From Lunularia cruciata (taxonomy: Eukaryota; Streptophyta; Marchantiopsida; Lunulariales; Lunulariaceae), in the NCBI GenBank assembly GCA_948567375.1, contig OX419761.1:12836501-12900500 (forward strand): 64,000 bases of DNA. Reading direction: 5' to 3'. The notes beneath the pieces are model-generated. The model saw nothing but the letters and a program-made list of their open reading frames with translations. It had not been told where the DNA came from and searched no databases. The position numbers and the translations under genes were made by a program. Each line of letters begins with the position of its first letter. Positions within the stretch are counted from its first letter, which is position 1. Positions 12,422-26,100 of the stretch are shown one piece after another.

Positions 12422-14175
12422 CTTCAATCAATCGGTTGCAAGAATTTCCAGTTAGTTAGTTTTGTCTGCCAACCACCAATCCAGTTTCCCGAAGGTCAAT
12501 TGCTGCTTTATGCGCAGTCTTGTAACCTAAAGTCTAAGCAGGTCTTTGTCTTCAATACAATTCATTTTCACAAGCTCTCAGTTCGCTAGCTCATGCCGCA
12601 CCTGCAAGAGATCTCTCCTTCACGTTAGGTGAGTGTACGACTTACTCCTTCGGCAAATACAGGAAAGGATAACAGACCCAAAGAGGTCGATTCAATTCAC
12701 CCTCAGGATCTGATCTGAAGACCTATTCTGTCGCACGTGTTTCAGATAATACAACACCGAGAAATAATGCTCTTGATAAATTTCAGGAACTGGACGCAGC
12801 TCTAGGATGAGACACCTTCACGATCTCCTCCAGAAATTACAATGCATGAACTCGAGTATGTACATCTTTCCATATCGCCTAGTAACAGATCTGAGCAAAA
12901 TAAAAGTCCCTCGTCCCAAGTTAAAAATGCGCGACTGAACTAGGTCTGGCACCAGCGCGTAGTAACTTAATTTGCAATTCCAATTACCTGATTGATCATT
13001 CCGCGTATCGTCGGAGTGTTTTCCCGAAACACAAATTTGTTCACCTTGCGCAAACCAAGTGCGCGAACTGTGCGACGATGTAGATGCCTTGTACCTGGAA
13101 GTCCTCGTACTAGTTGAATCGCAAGCCGCGAGCTCCACGCGGGTGCTGGCCCCGCCATTCTTACTTCCCTTCCTTTCCTTCTTTCGTTTTTCTCTGAGCA
13201 ATTACAGCTTTCCTTCAAATCCTCAAAACTTCTCTTCGGGAGAGAGCCGCCGGAGAACCGTCAAGTGGACATCTTCGCTACATGGTTACGCTAATCAGGC
13301 AACTTATTTTTTAGCTAATCAGTTACATAAGTATGACATCCCCGGTCCATCATGTGGACGGCCCAGATTAAAGTGGGCTTATTTTGACGGTACGATATTT
13401 CCAGTGTTATTATAAAATACTTAAACTAGCACTTAATGTAATTGATTCTGGTAATGATATTAGCTTAATTGGCACAACCATCGAGGTTTCACACAAGAGC
13501 GCTTGTTATGTCTTTTGGAGAAACATTCTACTCTTGACGATCCACTCTTTCGTTCCCCTTGGATAGAGCTAAATTGGTGGGTTCACGTCCAGTTTCACAT
13601 TATTTTACTGCTGAAACCGGCAGACCGACGCCTAATATCGAGCATTTAATCTCGTCTCTTCGCCGGTTTGCCACTATCCTACTATACCAAACCGGTAATG
13701 ACCGTATAACGGGGAAGGCTTCTAGTAACCTCCACATTGGCCTGCAAATTAACCGTGAAAGATTACTAGTCATAGTTTGGAGGAGGATAGATACGGAAGC
13801 ATTATATGGTTTCTCTGGCAGATGAAGATTTGTCTCTGTGCTTAGACGGGATATGATGTTCAAGATATGTGGTTTGCTGGTGCAAACGGCGAGGTTAGCC
13901 AGGGTCCTTCGAAGCATCTAATATGAAAACTCGAATAACACATGTTGCTGCCACTTGGTCGTGGATCTTCCCGTAGAATTTGTCCAGTGTCCAATGTTCC
14001 CCCGGACCAGCTCGAAGTTTGTGACAAACTATGAATGGAATCGACTTATAGAGCGTAGCGTTTAGGTTTAGAGAGCTACGATTCTTTTGACGCGAAGAAC
14101 ATTTGCGGTGGTTGACAAAGAGTGATGTTCTCAGTTCCTGGAATTTTGAAAACGTAACACCGTAACAATAAAATC

Positions 14176-17100
14176 ATGGAAGAGGGTAATTCTGGCGGGA
14201 TCTTCACAAAAATAGGAAGTTTCGATGAGGCTGAGATTCCATTTGAGAAGCCAAAGCTGTCATCTCTCCGGGTCCGTAAGAAGAAGACAGTGTTTGGACA
14301 AGTACGGAAAAAGCTTGCTAACGAAGATAAATCAGGGAGGTTTGGAGTTACCAGCAATGGCACGAATAAGATAGAGCCGATTGGTTGGCCTGCCCTAGAA
14401 TCCTCAACTTCCGCCACGGAGATTGCAACTGATGAGTTTAAGAACACCTTGACAATCGGGAAGAAAAGTGGGAAAGATATACGTTATTTGGCGAAATTAC
14501 AAGAACGTACACCGTTCGTCTTCCAGAAAAGACTCTCTAGAATTGACTGGCGAACATTGCATACTGTTGAGGTCGACAGAATTGTTCGCGAAGTAGGTAC
14601 GTGTGGAGAGCCAGAAGTAGAAGAGAGTCATCGTACTCAGTAGCGCCATTGCTTTCTTAAGGGAAGGTCCAACTGCCGATAATGATCGATGAGATTAATT
14701 CAATCCGGTTATGGAAAGAGTGTAACAACGGTAACATTAGTCTAGGTGTCCAGAGTAGAAACATTCATTCAAGAGGATTTGCCTCTCCCGGTTGCGGCGA
14801 CCGAGTTTAGTTCAGCACTGCCAGATTAGGAGGCTCTGGAGTTGAGAGTGAAGCTAGAGAACGCGAAGTGAACAGAGTGAGATTGTTTAAGCTCTCAAGA
14901 ACAGCACAGCTTATTGCAGCCTGAACACTAATTAGACCAAATGTTGACACTGGTATTTCTTCTCTAAGGATCTGGAGTCTTCCAATTTTCTAACTCTGGT
15001 CCATCTGATACTGAGCATTTACTCTGTCCAGATTCATCGTACTCTGTTCATGTAGCTAAGGGAGTGAGAATTCGCTCTTTCCGCTTGATATACAAGTACT
15101 GAACATATCTGTTACTTTCCTGGGATCTTTAGCTACAGCATTGTCTGAGATTAAACTCTGTCCGGTCTTAGAGACTAACGTGAGCATTACAGATCTCGAC
15201 ATGCTAGAAGCTGTTGTGGAGACTATAGCATTTGGTGACATACAAGGAGAAGACACTCGGAACTTCACGGAATCGAACTTCCTCAAAATTTTTCGACTCG
15301 CACAACTCATGGTAATTCGCTCTTTGATGAAGTCTCCACTACATTACATGAAGGAACAGAGACAAGAGACTCTGCAAAATGTACTATCGCTATCCTCGAT
15401 TAAGCCAGACTAAAGATTTTGAGTGGCTGATCGATGTAAAGAATATGTTATGATCTTATCCACCTGTCTTGGTTTGTGACTGTGGAGCAAACTATCAAAT
15501 TTACTGGACTTTGTGAACTTCAGAGGAGTGTAATTGTCTTCACTATGTTCATCAGTTTTTATCAAAGGATCTGAAATAACTACTTCTGCGTGGTATGTCT
15601 ACAGGTGGAGTACTTGCTCCATGTCCAGGAGCTATTAGCGACACATAAATCTAAATTGTTATCAGATGTAACAACAAATCAGATGCGCATGGAGAAGCAC
15701 CGGGAGAGATTTGCAAAGCTACTCAGTGACCTATCTCACTGTCGTCACGACCTTAAGCAAGCAAAAAAGGTAGAAGGCAGCCATGGCCTTAAGAATGAAA
15801 CAGGGTTTGGTGAGTAGTCCTGGACAATGTCCTGGAGTCTGCACATGGTGTCGTCGATCATTCGTTCCTTGCATTACATTATCTGGCACGTCAGGATCTG
15901 AACCTCATAGTAGTTCCAAAAAGAAAACAGCCAATATCTTGGAAATTGCCTAGATACTCTGCAGTCTACCTGGAATGATGATAGGAACCCTGATCAGTCC
16001 TCACTCAAGTGGAACATTACTGATTGTAACTTTGGTGTGGCCAGACTTTACGCGTGTATGAAGCGATGTTACGAGTGCAAGGAGAAAATCAAAAGCAGCA
16101 ACAGCAGCAGTCAGTAACGCAACAGATGGTTTTCTTCATAAACTTTATTGTACTTCAACTTTATTGCACTGCAATATTCTTTTATCCACGCTGCAGTTGT
16201 CTCATCAGTTATTGCCGCGCTTATTTCTTTCATTTTTCAAATTGCTGCAGGTTCGCTGCTGTCCTCTGTGTGATAAATTGTTCGAATCATCGTATTACCT
16301 GGTCAGTTTTGCTCATTTAACTGAAACAAATATTGTGCTAGGAGGCAAACTTGTGGATTCGAGCGTCTAGTAGGATATGTTCTCTTTTAGGTTTACTTCT
16401 ACCGCCAATCGCTAAGGTCACATAAGTTCTTGCTAATGGACACATTCCGGTTCATTTGTTAAGAAAGTATACGATAACAGTCATACAATTTAAGATGTGA
16501 CGTGAGAGCTTAGTATTAGTAACTCATAACGCGAAATAATGCGAGTTTGGACTTGCCTGGAGATGCTTGATAATTCTCGTGGCAATAAATCAGAAGTATC
16601 TGTAACCTTATCATTCCACCATCCGAAGCATTTATAACTCAATCTTACCATCTTTGGGAGGGTAAACATGAGGAGTTGACATGGCTGATTTGGCATCCAT
16701 GATCTGTAGGCAAGATAACGCACGCAAAACCACATTCTACAAGGGCAGTTCACTGATCTTTCTGCTTAACTCTACGGCTGAGCTTATATCTGATGTTAAG
16801 TTAATGCTCGCAGGATCTTCACGTAGCCAGGAGGCATCCGAAACATACTGAAATGCCTGAAGATAAGATCCTGGCTGTTGTATCGAAGGCAGAGGAAGCA
16901 ACCGCAGCACGGGTAAGTGCCTACATTCAAAGGAACAAAGTATGGGGCATACGGGTTCATGGAGCTTGTCTAGCTAGTTGCTTGAGTTAGAAGGCAACTT
17001 TAAGGTGACTTCGCGGAAATGAATAGCACACCTTGTCAATCTTAAGTTCTTGTATACAGCATCAAGTGTCCAGAGCATACATCTGTGGACATAAGGACTT

Positions 17101-20100
17101 AGAGCATATCGCTTGAAATATGTGCCAATCTTTAGAAATACGGAAGCAAATACATACGTGTCGATACAATATTATCCTGATGAAATAGCAGTATTTTATT
17201 ACAGCCAGGAGAAGAAAATTGGTTTTGGACCAAATGCCTTCCACTGTGTGGTGTTAGCGGGAGCATAAACTCTTAATTTGCTCTGGTTACAACTTTGCAA
17301 CGATCTTTATTGCAAAGATCTTTAACGTAACCATAGTGGCAATGACTAGCAGGAGCTGTAGCAGAGGAAATCGGTTTTTGATCTGTCTGCTGTCGCGTTG
17401 CGGGACAGTTAAACTAATTAAACTGGCCAAAATAAAGGATAATTATGTCTCATGAACTCATGATATTGACGAGTGAGATCACCATAGAAAAGACGAACAC
17501 TACTGAAGGGTTCCTTGCAAAACCTGTTCGTTACATATCTTGGAACATTCACTAGCTAACTGGAGTGGAAGATTTATTGCTTCTTTGTTCCTTATGAGCA
17601 GGTGAAAGCTGAAACTACGGCTGCCTTGCAAAGTGAAATTCAGCATTTACGCTCCCACTCTCAGGTATTGTTCATGTTCATTAATATTCTTCGTTCTATG
17701 GGGATTAGTAGGCACGGCAAACGCACCCGAGGGCCAGGAATTGAAGAAAAGGGACTGGAAGAAAACACTTTTGGACCTATTGAGTATAGGTAAAATAGGG
17801 ATGGATGACTATCCAAAGTTCCTCACTTCCAAGCGATGCTTTCTCGGGGAGTCAAGCTCTTATACAAATACGAGAAACCAGATTAAGAAAGAGTTAACCA
17901 CGTCAACATGCAATGCTTGAAAGTATTATAAGAAGTGTAGTCTGTGTTTAGTCATTTCCGCCTCTTCTTCACTAATTCGTAGTGGATTTTTTGTTGCTTT
18001 GTAAAAATTTGAATTAAGAATCACTAGGAAAGCAGCTCGAAGTGCCGCCTCTTCAAGATACCTACTTTGGAAACAGGAATCAGCAATTGCTGGCCTTGAA
18101 TGATTTGTGAGATTATTTGCACAGGCTGCCACTTCTGTGCTCCGGGTTGGAGTGGATACTCTATGACGAGATATCCTGTTCTTTGCAGGCTGAAATACAG
18201 AGAACTGAAGCCGCGGCCCGATGCCAGGTGCAGCACTGAAAATATAAATATGGAAAAGAGAGTAACTGATGGATTTGGACTCAGTATCCAAACTGAATAT
18301 GTCTGGTGACCACTCTATGCAGTCGCAACTCATAATCAGCTTGGATTTCACGAAGCGTGAGACTAGAGTAGTCTTCGTAAGATACCTTCCTGACTTTGTT
18401 CTTGCTCCAGATTGCGTCTCTGCAGGCAAGTGTAATAGAGAGTAATTCCAGAGTACAAGATGTTCAAAATAGACTAGAGCATCTCCAAGCTCAAGTGCAG
18501 AGTCCACCAAGAACGGTCAGCCTTGGCCCTACAACTCTCTTCAATTTCTTGCTTTGTACCTTTTTTGAGTTAAAAAGATAGATTAGTTCTCGTGATCGAG
18601 CCTTGTGTTCAAGGGTAGCCATATGAGCTATGGGCTGTTTGGATGGTTATTATGGAATGGAAGTCCGTTTCCCATATATTGTGGATTGAGTGAATCGACA
18701 TTCTTCGTCTGGTGAGCAAAATAACCAACAAATCTGACTTGTAGGGATTCAGAACGTCCAGATTATCTTCAGATCTAATTTTACCGAGGTAACTCAGTAA
18801 TATTATACCCTACGTCCAGGAGGATGATGATCGATGAAGGCTGGAATGAGCAAGTATCCGCTTGAACTGATGGCGTACTGACTTTAACCGTTGGGGAGGC
18901 TTCTTCAGATTGCCAGAAAATTTGCGGTTCCAGTAGACAAGAAAGCAAAAGATAACAAGACCCAAGAGGTGAAAAAAAAAATTTCATCACCTCCACGAAC
19001 ATCTTCACGCCTCAACCGGTTTCCACGAATGTTGCTGAGGCATCTGAAAGAAGTGGAAAATATATATCTCTGCATAGTATATGCAAGATTCATGGCCAGA
19101 GTTGTTCAGCAGTTCTAATTTTCTTAATTCTGAACTATCGACGGGTTACGCAGAAGCTGAAGGAACTGGAGGATAAGCTGCAAAGTGTGCATGGCGAATT
19201 AAAGAACCTCAGTCAAGTAAAGTTTATCGTTGATTTCGTTGTGACTTATGTTCGTGTTCGAGTTCAAATGCCCGATGACTATCAGTAAGACATGGTGTGC
19301 GCTACGCATGCATTCCTCCCATTTGTTTGTTCCTACGGTTCCACCATGTGCTGAAATTAACACAGTCGCGTGTCTCACAGGAGAAGTCAAGCCTAATGAA
19401 GGAGCTTGAGTGCACTAAATCTGAAGTACCTTTTTGGCCCCAAATGCCCTCTATTTCAACATAGCGTGACAACTTCAGTGAATGTCATCTCAACTTTACG
19501 TTTCAGATTTCATGTCTCTTTCGGCTACGTATATCTCCATAAAAGAGGCAGCTAGTATGTTTTACGGATAATGTTGTTATGAAACCTTTACACCAGTGTA
19601 TGTAAAATAATCGTCTACCGGTTTCTGTAAACATGTCTTTGAGCGTGTAATTGTAAATTGACCTCTCAAATGAGTTCCAGTTACTTGATGGCACTATGAA
19701 CAAAGATGTCCTCGCATTGACAATCTACGTGTGACAACAGTTACAGGAAGAAGTCCCAACTGTGCAAGCCATTCCCCTTAAGAATTTCTTTTTCGCATAA
19801 GCAGGATTCTACCTCTGCATTTCTCATCTTTCTGAGTGGTCTTTGCATTCGCAGGTTCACCTTTTGAAGGCAGGCAAACAAAGATACGCGTCGGCTACAC
19901 ATACAGATCTTCAGGTCATTGGCAGGCCTATAATCCCACAACTGAAAATCAACAAATTGTAATAACATCCACATATGCTGTAGATACTCCGACTATGCTC
20001 TAAACTTTAATAGACGAGTGACTGACCTTCTCGTTTGTTTATCTTAAAGCCAGGGGAGCATCACAGAAGGAAAGAACATGGAAAGAAGGTAAACATATGA

Positions 20101-23100
20101 ACTCTGATCTGTATGTTGAAGTTCATATGGGAGTTCCCTTGCCCACCCCATCTTGAGATGATAAGTTGACGCTGCTTTAGCACCTTTCCTGAGGTTGTAA
20201 GGCGACCAATGAGTGTTTGTAAGGTTGCTTGGAGCTTGGAATGGTCGGTTTCCACGAAGAGGTCAAAATTCTATCACTGACACCAAAGTTAGTACTGGCT
20301 TCACCAGTGTCAAAGCTGTAGAAATTGAAATTGAGAACGGCTTGAAATTGTGAACATTCAGTCTAGGCTTCTTCAAGACCAAGATGTGCTATCTTCTACC
20401 ACCTCGGGTAGCGGAGATTGGTCCATGGAAGATGCTGAATGCTCAGACAGATCTACTACTGAGAACGAAGGGAAAGACCTGCATACCCGACGAAAGCATC
20501 TGAGACATCATAAATCTTCCTTGCCACGCAAGAGAGACAGAGAAGAAAAACAGATTACTCATAAGAAGATGAAGGACTATAGATCATCATTTGATCGAAA
20601 GAGAAAACAAGTGTGGCATGTTGAACAAGGCAATGCATCAGAGAGAATTATTACACCTAGGAAGTATGAGGATGTAATCACTCCGGAGCAACGGAAAAAT
20701 GGTCGTCAGGAGGTACGTCAAGTTCACCGGAAAGAGTCGAAACAGATGCGAATTCGGATTATAAGGAGTATATACGAATTGTATGTGCTTAATAATCTGG
20801 ACTTTTTGTAACAAGAATTTTTGAGTATATGGTCGGCAGGCTGATAGACGATTAAGTGTGCCTCTCGCAACACTAATCACAACTCTTGAAGTGAGAATAA
20901 AATGCTTACTCTAAATTCATAAGGAGGAGACTCTTCAAGATAATTACAGTTGGAGGGCATGCTTATCATACCGCCCGAGTGGAAAGGAGGTTCAGACGTT
21001 GTTTCCCGGAATATTGTCAACTTATCCCCAGGCCTAGCATACTTCAATTAGTAAAAAGTTCAAGGCACTTACTGGAGAATGATATGCAGGGATATCGCTT
21101 TGCTGATGGAGAGCCACAAGACGAGCATGTCACCCTTATGGAGCAGTTCCAACAGTGGAAGCAGTCGGTTCCGTCGAAACAGGTGAGTCGCTTGAGCTGA
21201 AGACAAAAGAAAACACAAAAATTATGTCCAGCCCAGCCGTAGACGGATTAGCAAAAGCTAGCTGATTCAAAATATTAAATTAAGCTATAGATAGAGCAAG
21301 TCATACGTGATGAAGTTAAATCCTCCCAGCGTAGTATAAGCTAATACGTGGGGTTGAATACTATGCCGGAGAGTACGCCTACCTCAGCCGCAACGATAGC
21401 AGAGCTGTTGTGGTTTCTAAAGTGAGGTTTGTTCTTCAGTGCAATATGCACATACTAAGTAAGGGATGTTATGCTTCAAATAAGTCGAGTCGCCCTCTCC
21501 GTTTCTTATTTGTTGGTAGAGAGTTAGCATATGCATTTCATTTCAGGTATACGGCGAGCACACGCGTAAGTTAATGGTAAGCCAACTTAGCCTTTGGTCC
21601 GGTTTCTACCGTGTTATCCTCTTCGTATTTACTTGTTTATTTATTCGTATTATTTCTTCTTATCCTCTTCGTATTTCTACCGTGTTATCCTCTTCTACCG
21701 TGTTATCCTCTATATTTGTATCTCAAAGAGCCTTAAAAGGGGACGTCGTCGTATATGAATTTTCTCCATGGGTACTCCTGGCCACTCAAATATGATTGGA
21801 TATCCGTACAATGGCTAGTACGGGAATAAATGGATTCGATGCAACTTGAGGAATCTAGAGCCTCAAAATGACGAATGCTAAACTGAAGCGAAACTTAGAA
21901 GACTAGATGTCAGTACTTTATCTCCAAATATTTCCCAACATGAAAGTTTTCTCCTCCGAAAACGTGAACTTTGAGAAGCAGCTGATGACAAGCTCTGGAT
22001 GAGCTTCGCTCTTCAATATAAGATAAATAACGGTGTCGAGCGAAAATCTTGTCTCATTGTCCCATATTATGTCTTCTCGTCATGTATTCACTGACTGGCC
22101 GCCTCAATGAGTTGTCACTTGAGAGTAGTGTCTGCCAAGCGAATGAAAAATGGAACAAACTAGTACCCACGTCCTCGCGCATTTCAACTTGCAAATTCTT
22201 GTCTATCCCGTCTAAGTTCAATGTTAGGTATTACAGGTATAGCGGGATGAGTATGTAACATATAATCTGATGCATAGATAACTAACTACATTAAGAACTG
22301 CAAACCTCCATCCTTTTAAACAATTAATTCGGAGAAACATCTCATTCGGTGCACAATTATGGAGCTCGAAAATTTTATTTCAGGTTCCCGTACTTAGTTG
22401 TTCTTCTTCGTGTTTCTGCCCTTGTAATTGCTTCTCGTTCTTTTGCCTAAATTGCATTTTCTCGTCCTAAATTAACCTATCGATGAAAACTGGTCCCGTG
22501 CTATCTGACATTTTTTTTACAGGCTCGGAGCAAAGCAGTAGATAACCAAATAATTGGGGCAGCTAAAGCAGATCTCGAGCTGGATCTTGCTCGCGCTGAA
22601 GAGAAGAGGTGGAAACATGAAATCTTCGACTTTTTCCTTCTATCGGCTGAATTGGATCTCCTTTGTTACCTTAAACACATCCGTTCATTGACGATCTCTC
22701 TCACTGCAGAGTGGGGATACACGAAAATGGGAAGGTGAATGGAACTAAGAAGACAAAGCTTGGAGGAAGTATAAGTCATGCACGGCAGAGGGCTGATAAA
22801 GAGGTTCTGAGATTACAATCCTCACACGGTGCTCAATTTTCATCTGAAGAAATGATTTAAATTCATCTTGACTAGTTTAAAGCGTCAGTCTCACCATGAT
22901 CATGATTTAAGTCTGCCTTCGCGTCCACCTAAGGCTCAATGGCTCGCAAAGTTGCTAATCTGCGTTGTTTTCAAAGATTCGTCCAACTACCACTTTAGAT
23001 AGGGAGTTACGCCCTGAATTAGGTCTACCATGTTCGACGTCTAAATGTTCCATGCAATCTTGCGTCATAATTGAAGATTGGAGGCATACATTTGCCTAAA

Positions 23101-26100
23101 GAAGGTGTGCGAGTACCACGTGGCTTACTGCACCGGATCGTTCTATATCTGCTGCGTCCTAATCCAAGCCAGTAAACTACCTGGATAGTTCAAGATTGGA
23201 GGCAATTGGTGCCTTAGTTTCTTAAAAGATACTAAGGCACCAATTCGTCTGGATATAATACATTCTAGTAGCGAGCGTTGTCGAAGCTCAAATCTCTCGT
23301 ACGGAATTTTTATGAGATCAGTTTGCATCATTGAAACTCTCGCAGCAGTGGCTTTTAGGGGTATGGTCATGTTTATCCTGATACCGTTAGCTCGTGAAAC
23401 AACTATCTCGAATAATTGTTCATCTTTTTAGTCCATCTCGTTATCACTGAAATGTCAACATCATAGTTCAGGAACCCTCTCAAGCTTCAAACGCCATCTT
23501 CATGATGTTAGTACCAATAGCGTAAGACGCTGCAAGCTCATTTTCCGAAATCTCGCGGGACAGAACGACCGCTATCCACTAGACCACAAGTACAAAATAA
23601 TGGGTGACGTACTCTCAGTACTCCTCTCTCTCTCTCTCTCTGCCAGATTCCCAGTCATTTTCACCCCACACTCCATCAATCGTCCTCAATTTCGATAGCG
23701 GGTTTTGGGATTCTAAGACGGGAACGACAAGATTTTGAACAGAGACAAGACTCATTCTATTCACGAGTAGACCATTGAATCTACGATGCAAATACTTCTA
23801 GAATTTAATCCCACCTTTAGCAACTAACCGTAACATCGACGAGCTGAGAAACACTTCGAAATCTCCACCATGCGGTCAACACGTTTGGGTCTAATATTTT
23901 CTAACTCTGTAAGGATCCCAAGCACGGAAGATCAACCAAGGAAGTGGGTGAGTTTAACAAGTTGCTGATTCAGGGATTGAAAGATAGTACCTGCTTTCCA
24001 TGAGCCCGGTCTTACGGAGATTCGCTAGAAAATAACTCACTGAGAGAACTGAGAGTGCGTAGCTTGGAGGGAAGTGTTGAAGCAATACATTCTCGATCCA
24101 CTGAAGTAAAATCGTATGGATGAACGAAATCTTGACTTTGTTATTTAGGTACAGAATTATTAGTGGAGGTATTCGCTGTTGACTAGGAAAGAGAATCAAA
24201 AGCTCTAGTCCAATACACCTCTTAGGTTTTATCCTTGTTCGGCTTGATGGGGTCTTCCCATCGAGCCGAACATGTGTGTCCCTTCTAGGCGTCCAAGACA
24301 CTAAAGCGGACTAGAACTAGATTAGTGCTAAAGCAGTTTTGTGCTTGCGTCCAGGCGAGAGGTACAATTAGGTTTGAGTAATTTGAAATTCTGTTGAAAG
24401 TTGAAGAACGGCAATTCGCCATTTGTGATTCAGTGGTTTAAACTTCAACATCTAAATTCAATACAAGATTACCTGCACTTCAAGTCAAATCCGGGAGTAT
24501 TGATGGAAGAGCCCACCCATCATTCTCGTGCAGAAAGAAGCATCCAATCGTGACAAGGAAAAGCTTGCAGCAGAGAAGGAGAATGAAAGACTTGCAGAAG
24601 AAACCGCACACGAGAAGGTCGGTGCAATTCGTCTTCGGCTTGACTGTGCATTCGAGTATACTGTCAGGACATCATCTTAGCAACAGCTTAGAAATTGTTG
24701 CTCTTAGGAAGGCTGCTAGGCATCCTGCTGCCACATTACGTTTCCCCTAGAGGGTGTTTTAAACCAAAATCGGCCCCTCAGGACGAACGTTCCCCGTGAT
24801 GATATGATTGGGCCTGTCAAACGAACATAGGACCTGAGCTTGGCGTTTCACTATTATTCGCATGTACATCGTTTAGCTATCCAACCAAATCATAGATTTC
24901 GTCAGTTAAGGAATATCCCGAAAGAAGGAATCCTGCCCTTTCCTCTTCACTAAGTTATGCTGGGTTGTGTACTCTGTGTAGCGCTTCATCTCGTAGCAAG
25001 CCAAGCTCAAAATTTGCAATTGACAAGACCAGTTATCTTCTCATAGATATATAAGCACTGAGAAGTGAGGATCTTGCAGGCAAGAAGATTAGAGGACATT
25101 GCTGCTGCTGCTAGCATGGACGTAGGAGAAGATGGCCCTTGTATTCCAGTATTAGAAAAAGAGAAATGGTTAAACGAGCATCCTTATCAGCCAATTCCTC
25201 AAAGGCAAAATCCTGTACCATCGTCCGAATGTTACCCCGTCAATAATGTCAAATATTCCGACATAGTCATTGACAGTCCAGTAAGGTATGCAGGCTGTAA
25301 CTTTTCTATATATATCGACAAAGTACCGTAGATTCACCAGCAGAGAGGACGACGGAGAAGTCACTAGTATTACGATTACCTCGTGTGTCTTGCAGGCCGC
25401 ATGTTGTATCGAAATATCCACATCCTCCAAGCATTTTCGCAGCTAAACGTGATGACCTTGTGCATGTAAGTTTCTTTCAATGCGTCTTGGTTCTGATCCT
25501 GTTCGTCGTTTGAAACATATTCTAATAGTATTAAGTAACGTGAGATCGATACACACCTAGGACGTACAATTCAGACATGTCTGTTCCAGCTACGTAAACT
25601 TGAAGGCACCATTTTGTTAAAGGAACTTTGTCGCACATAATCTCCTTACATGCTGAAGTGAGGATAATGAAATAAAAGCTCATCAGAGATCATTAATCTT
25701 AATGACTCAAACAGCGAATAGATGAGCAACTTGGTGGGGAGCTGAGAAAGTTTGGATTCTCGAGTAATACAGAAGGCATCAGGTTTTGTCTAATCAGCTG
25801 CTACATGATTTTGCTTGCGCCTTTGAGCTTTTGTTCGTAGTTATCATGTCTGCTTGAACTCGTTAAATCCTACGAGGAATGATTGAGAATCTACTGGACT
25901 TTTTGCAGTGATTCGATTCATGAATCGGCAATAGCGGCTTTAGAGAAACAGTACAAAAGCCGAGCTGGCTCCCTGCAGGTCAATCAGAAGAAGTCACTTG
26001 AGTATGAGCGTGGTGCCATTATATGGCACACACAGGTTGGATTGCAGATCGTGTTTATGAAAATCAGAACTTCATTCTTAAAACAACTTCGTTGCATTTC

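Larger units (their letters stand above)
10086..14175. other. Intergenic region, 3' end of dehydrogenase and upstream of DZIP1-like gene
   Basis: About 4.1 kb without a supported gene. An AATAAA at 10508-10513, some 420 bases past the dehydrogenase stop, could be its polyadenylation signal. Open frames at 11516-11896, 12818-13218 and 13600-13917 have no recognisable domain. A 22-base sequence occurs twice (12201-12222 and 12400-12421). The right end should carry the promoter and leader of the DZIP1-like gene. Confidence 0.5.

Noticed and set aside
13600-13917. 105-codon minus-strand open frame before the DZIP1-like gene
   Set aside because: No recognisable motif or splice partner.
17926-18510. 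194-codon minus-strand open frame
   Set aside because: It is antisense to spliced DZIP1-like exons 18189-18227 and 18411-18515 and has no domain.
23548-23595. Minus-strand tRNA-like stretch with an A-box-like GTGGTCTAGTGGATAG
   Set aside because: The expected T-arm (GGTTCGA type) and acceptor pairing are absent; at most a tRNA-derived relic.
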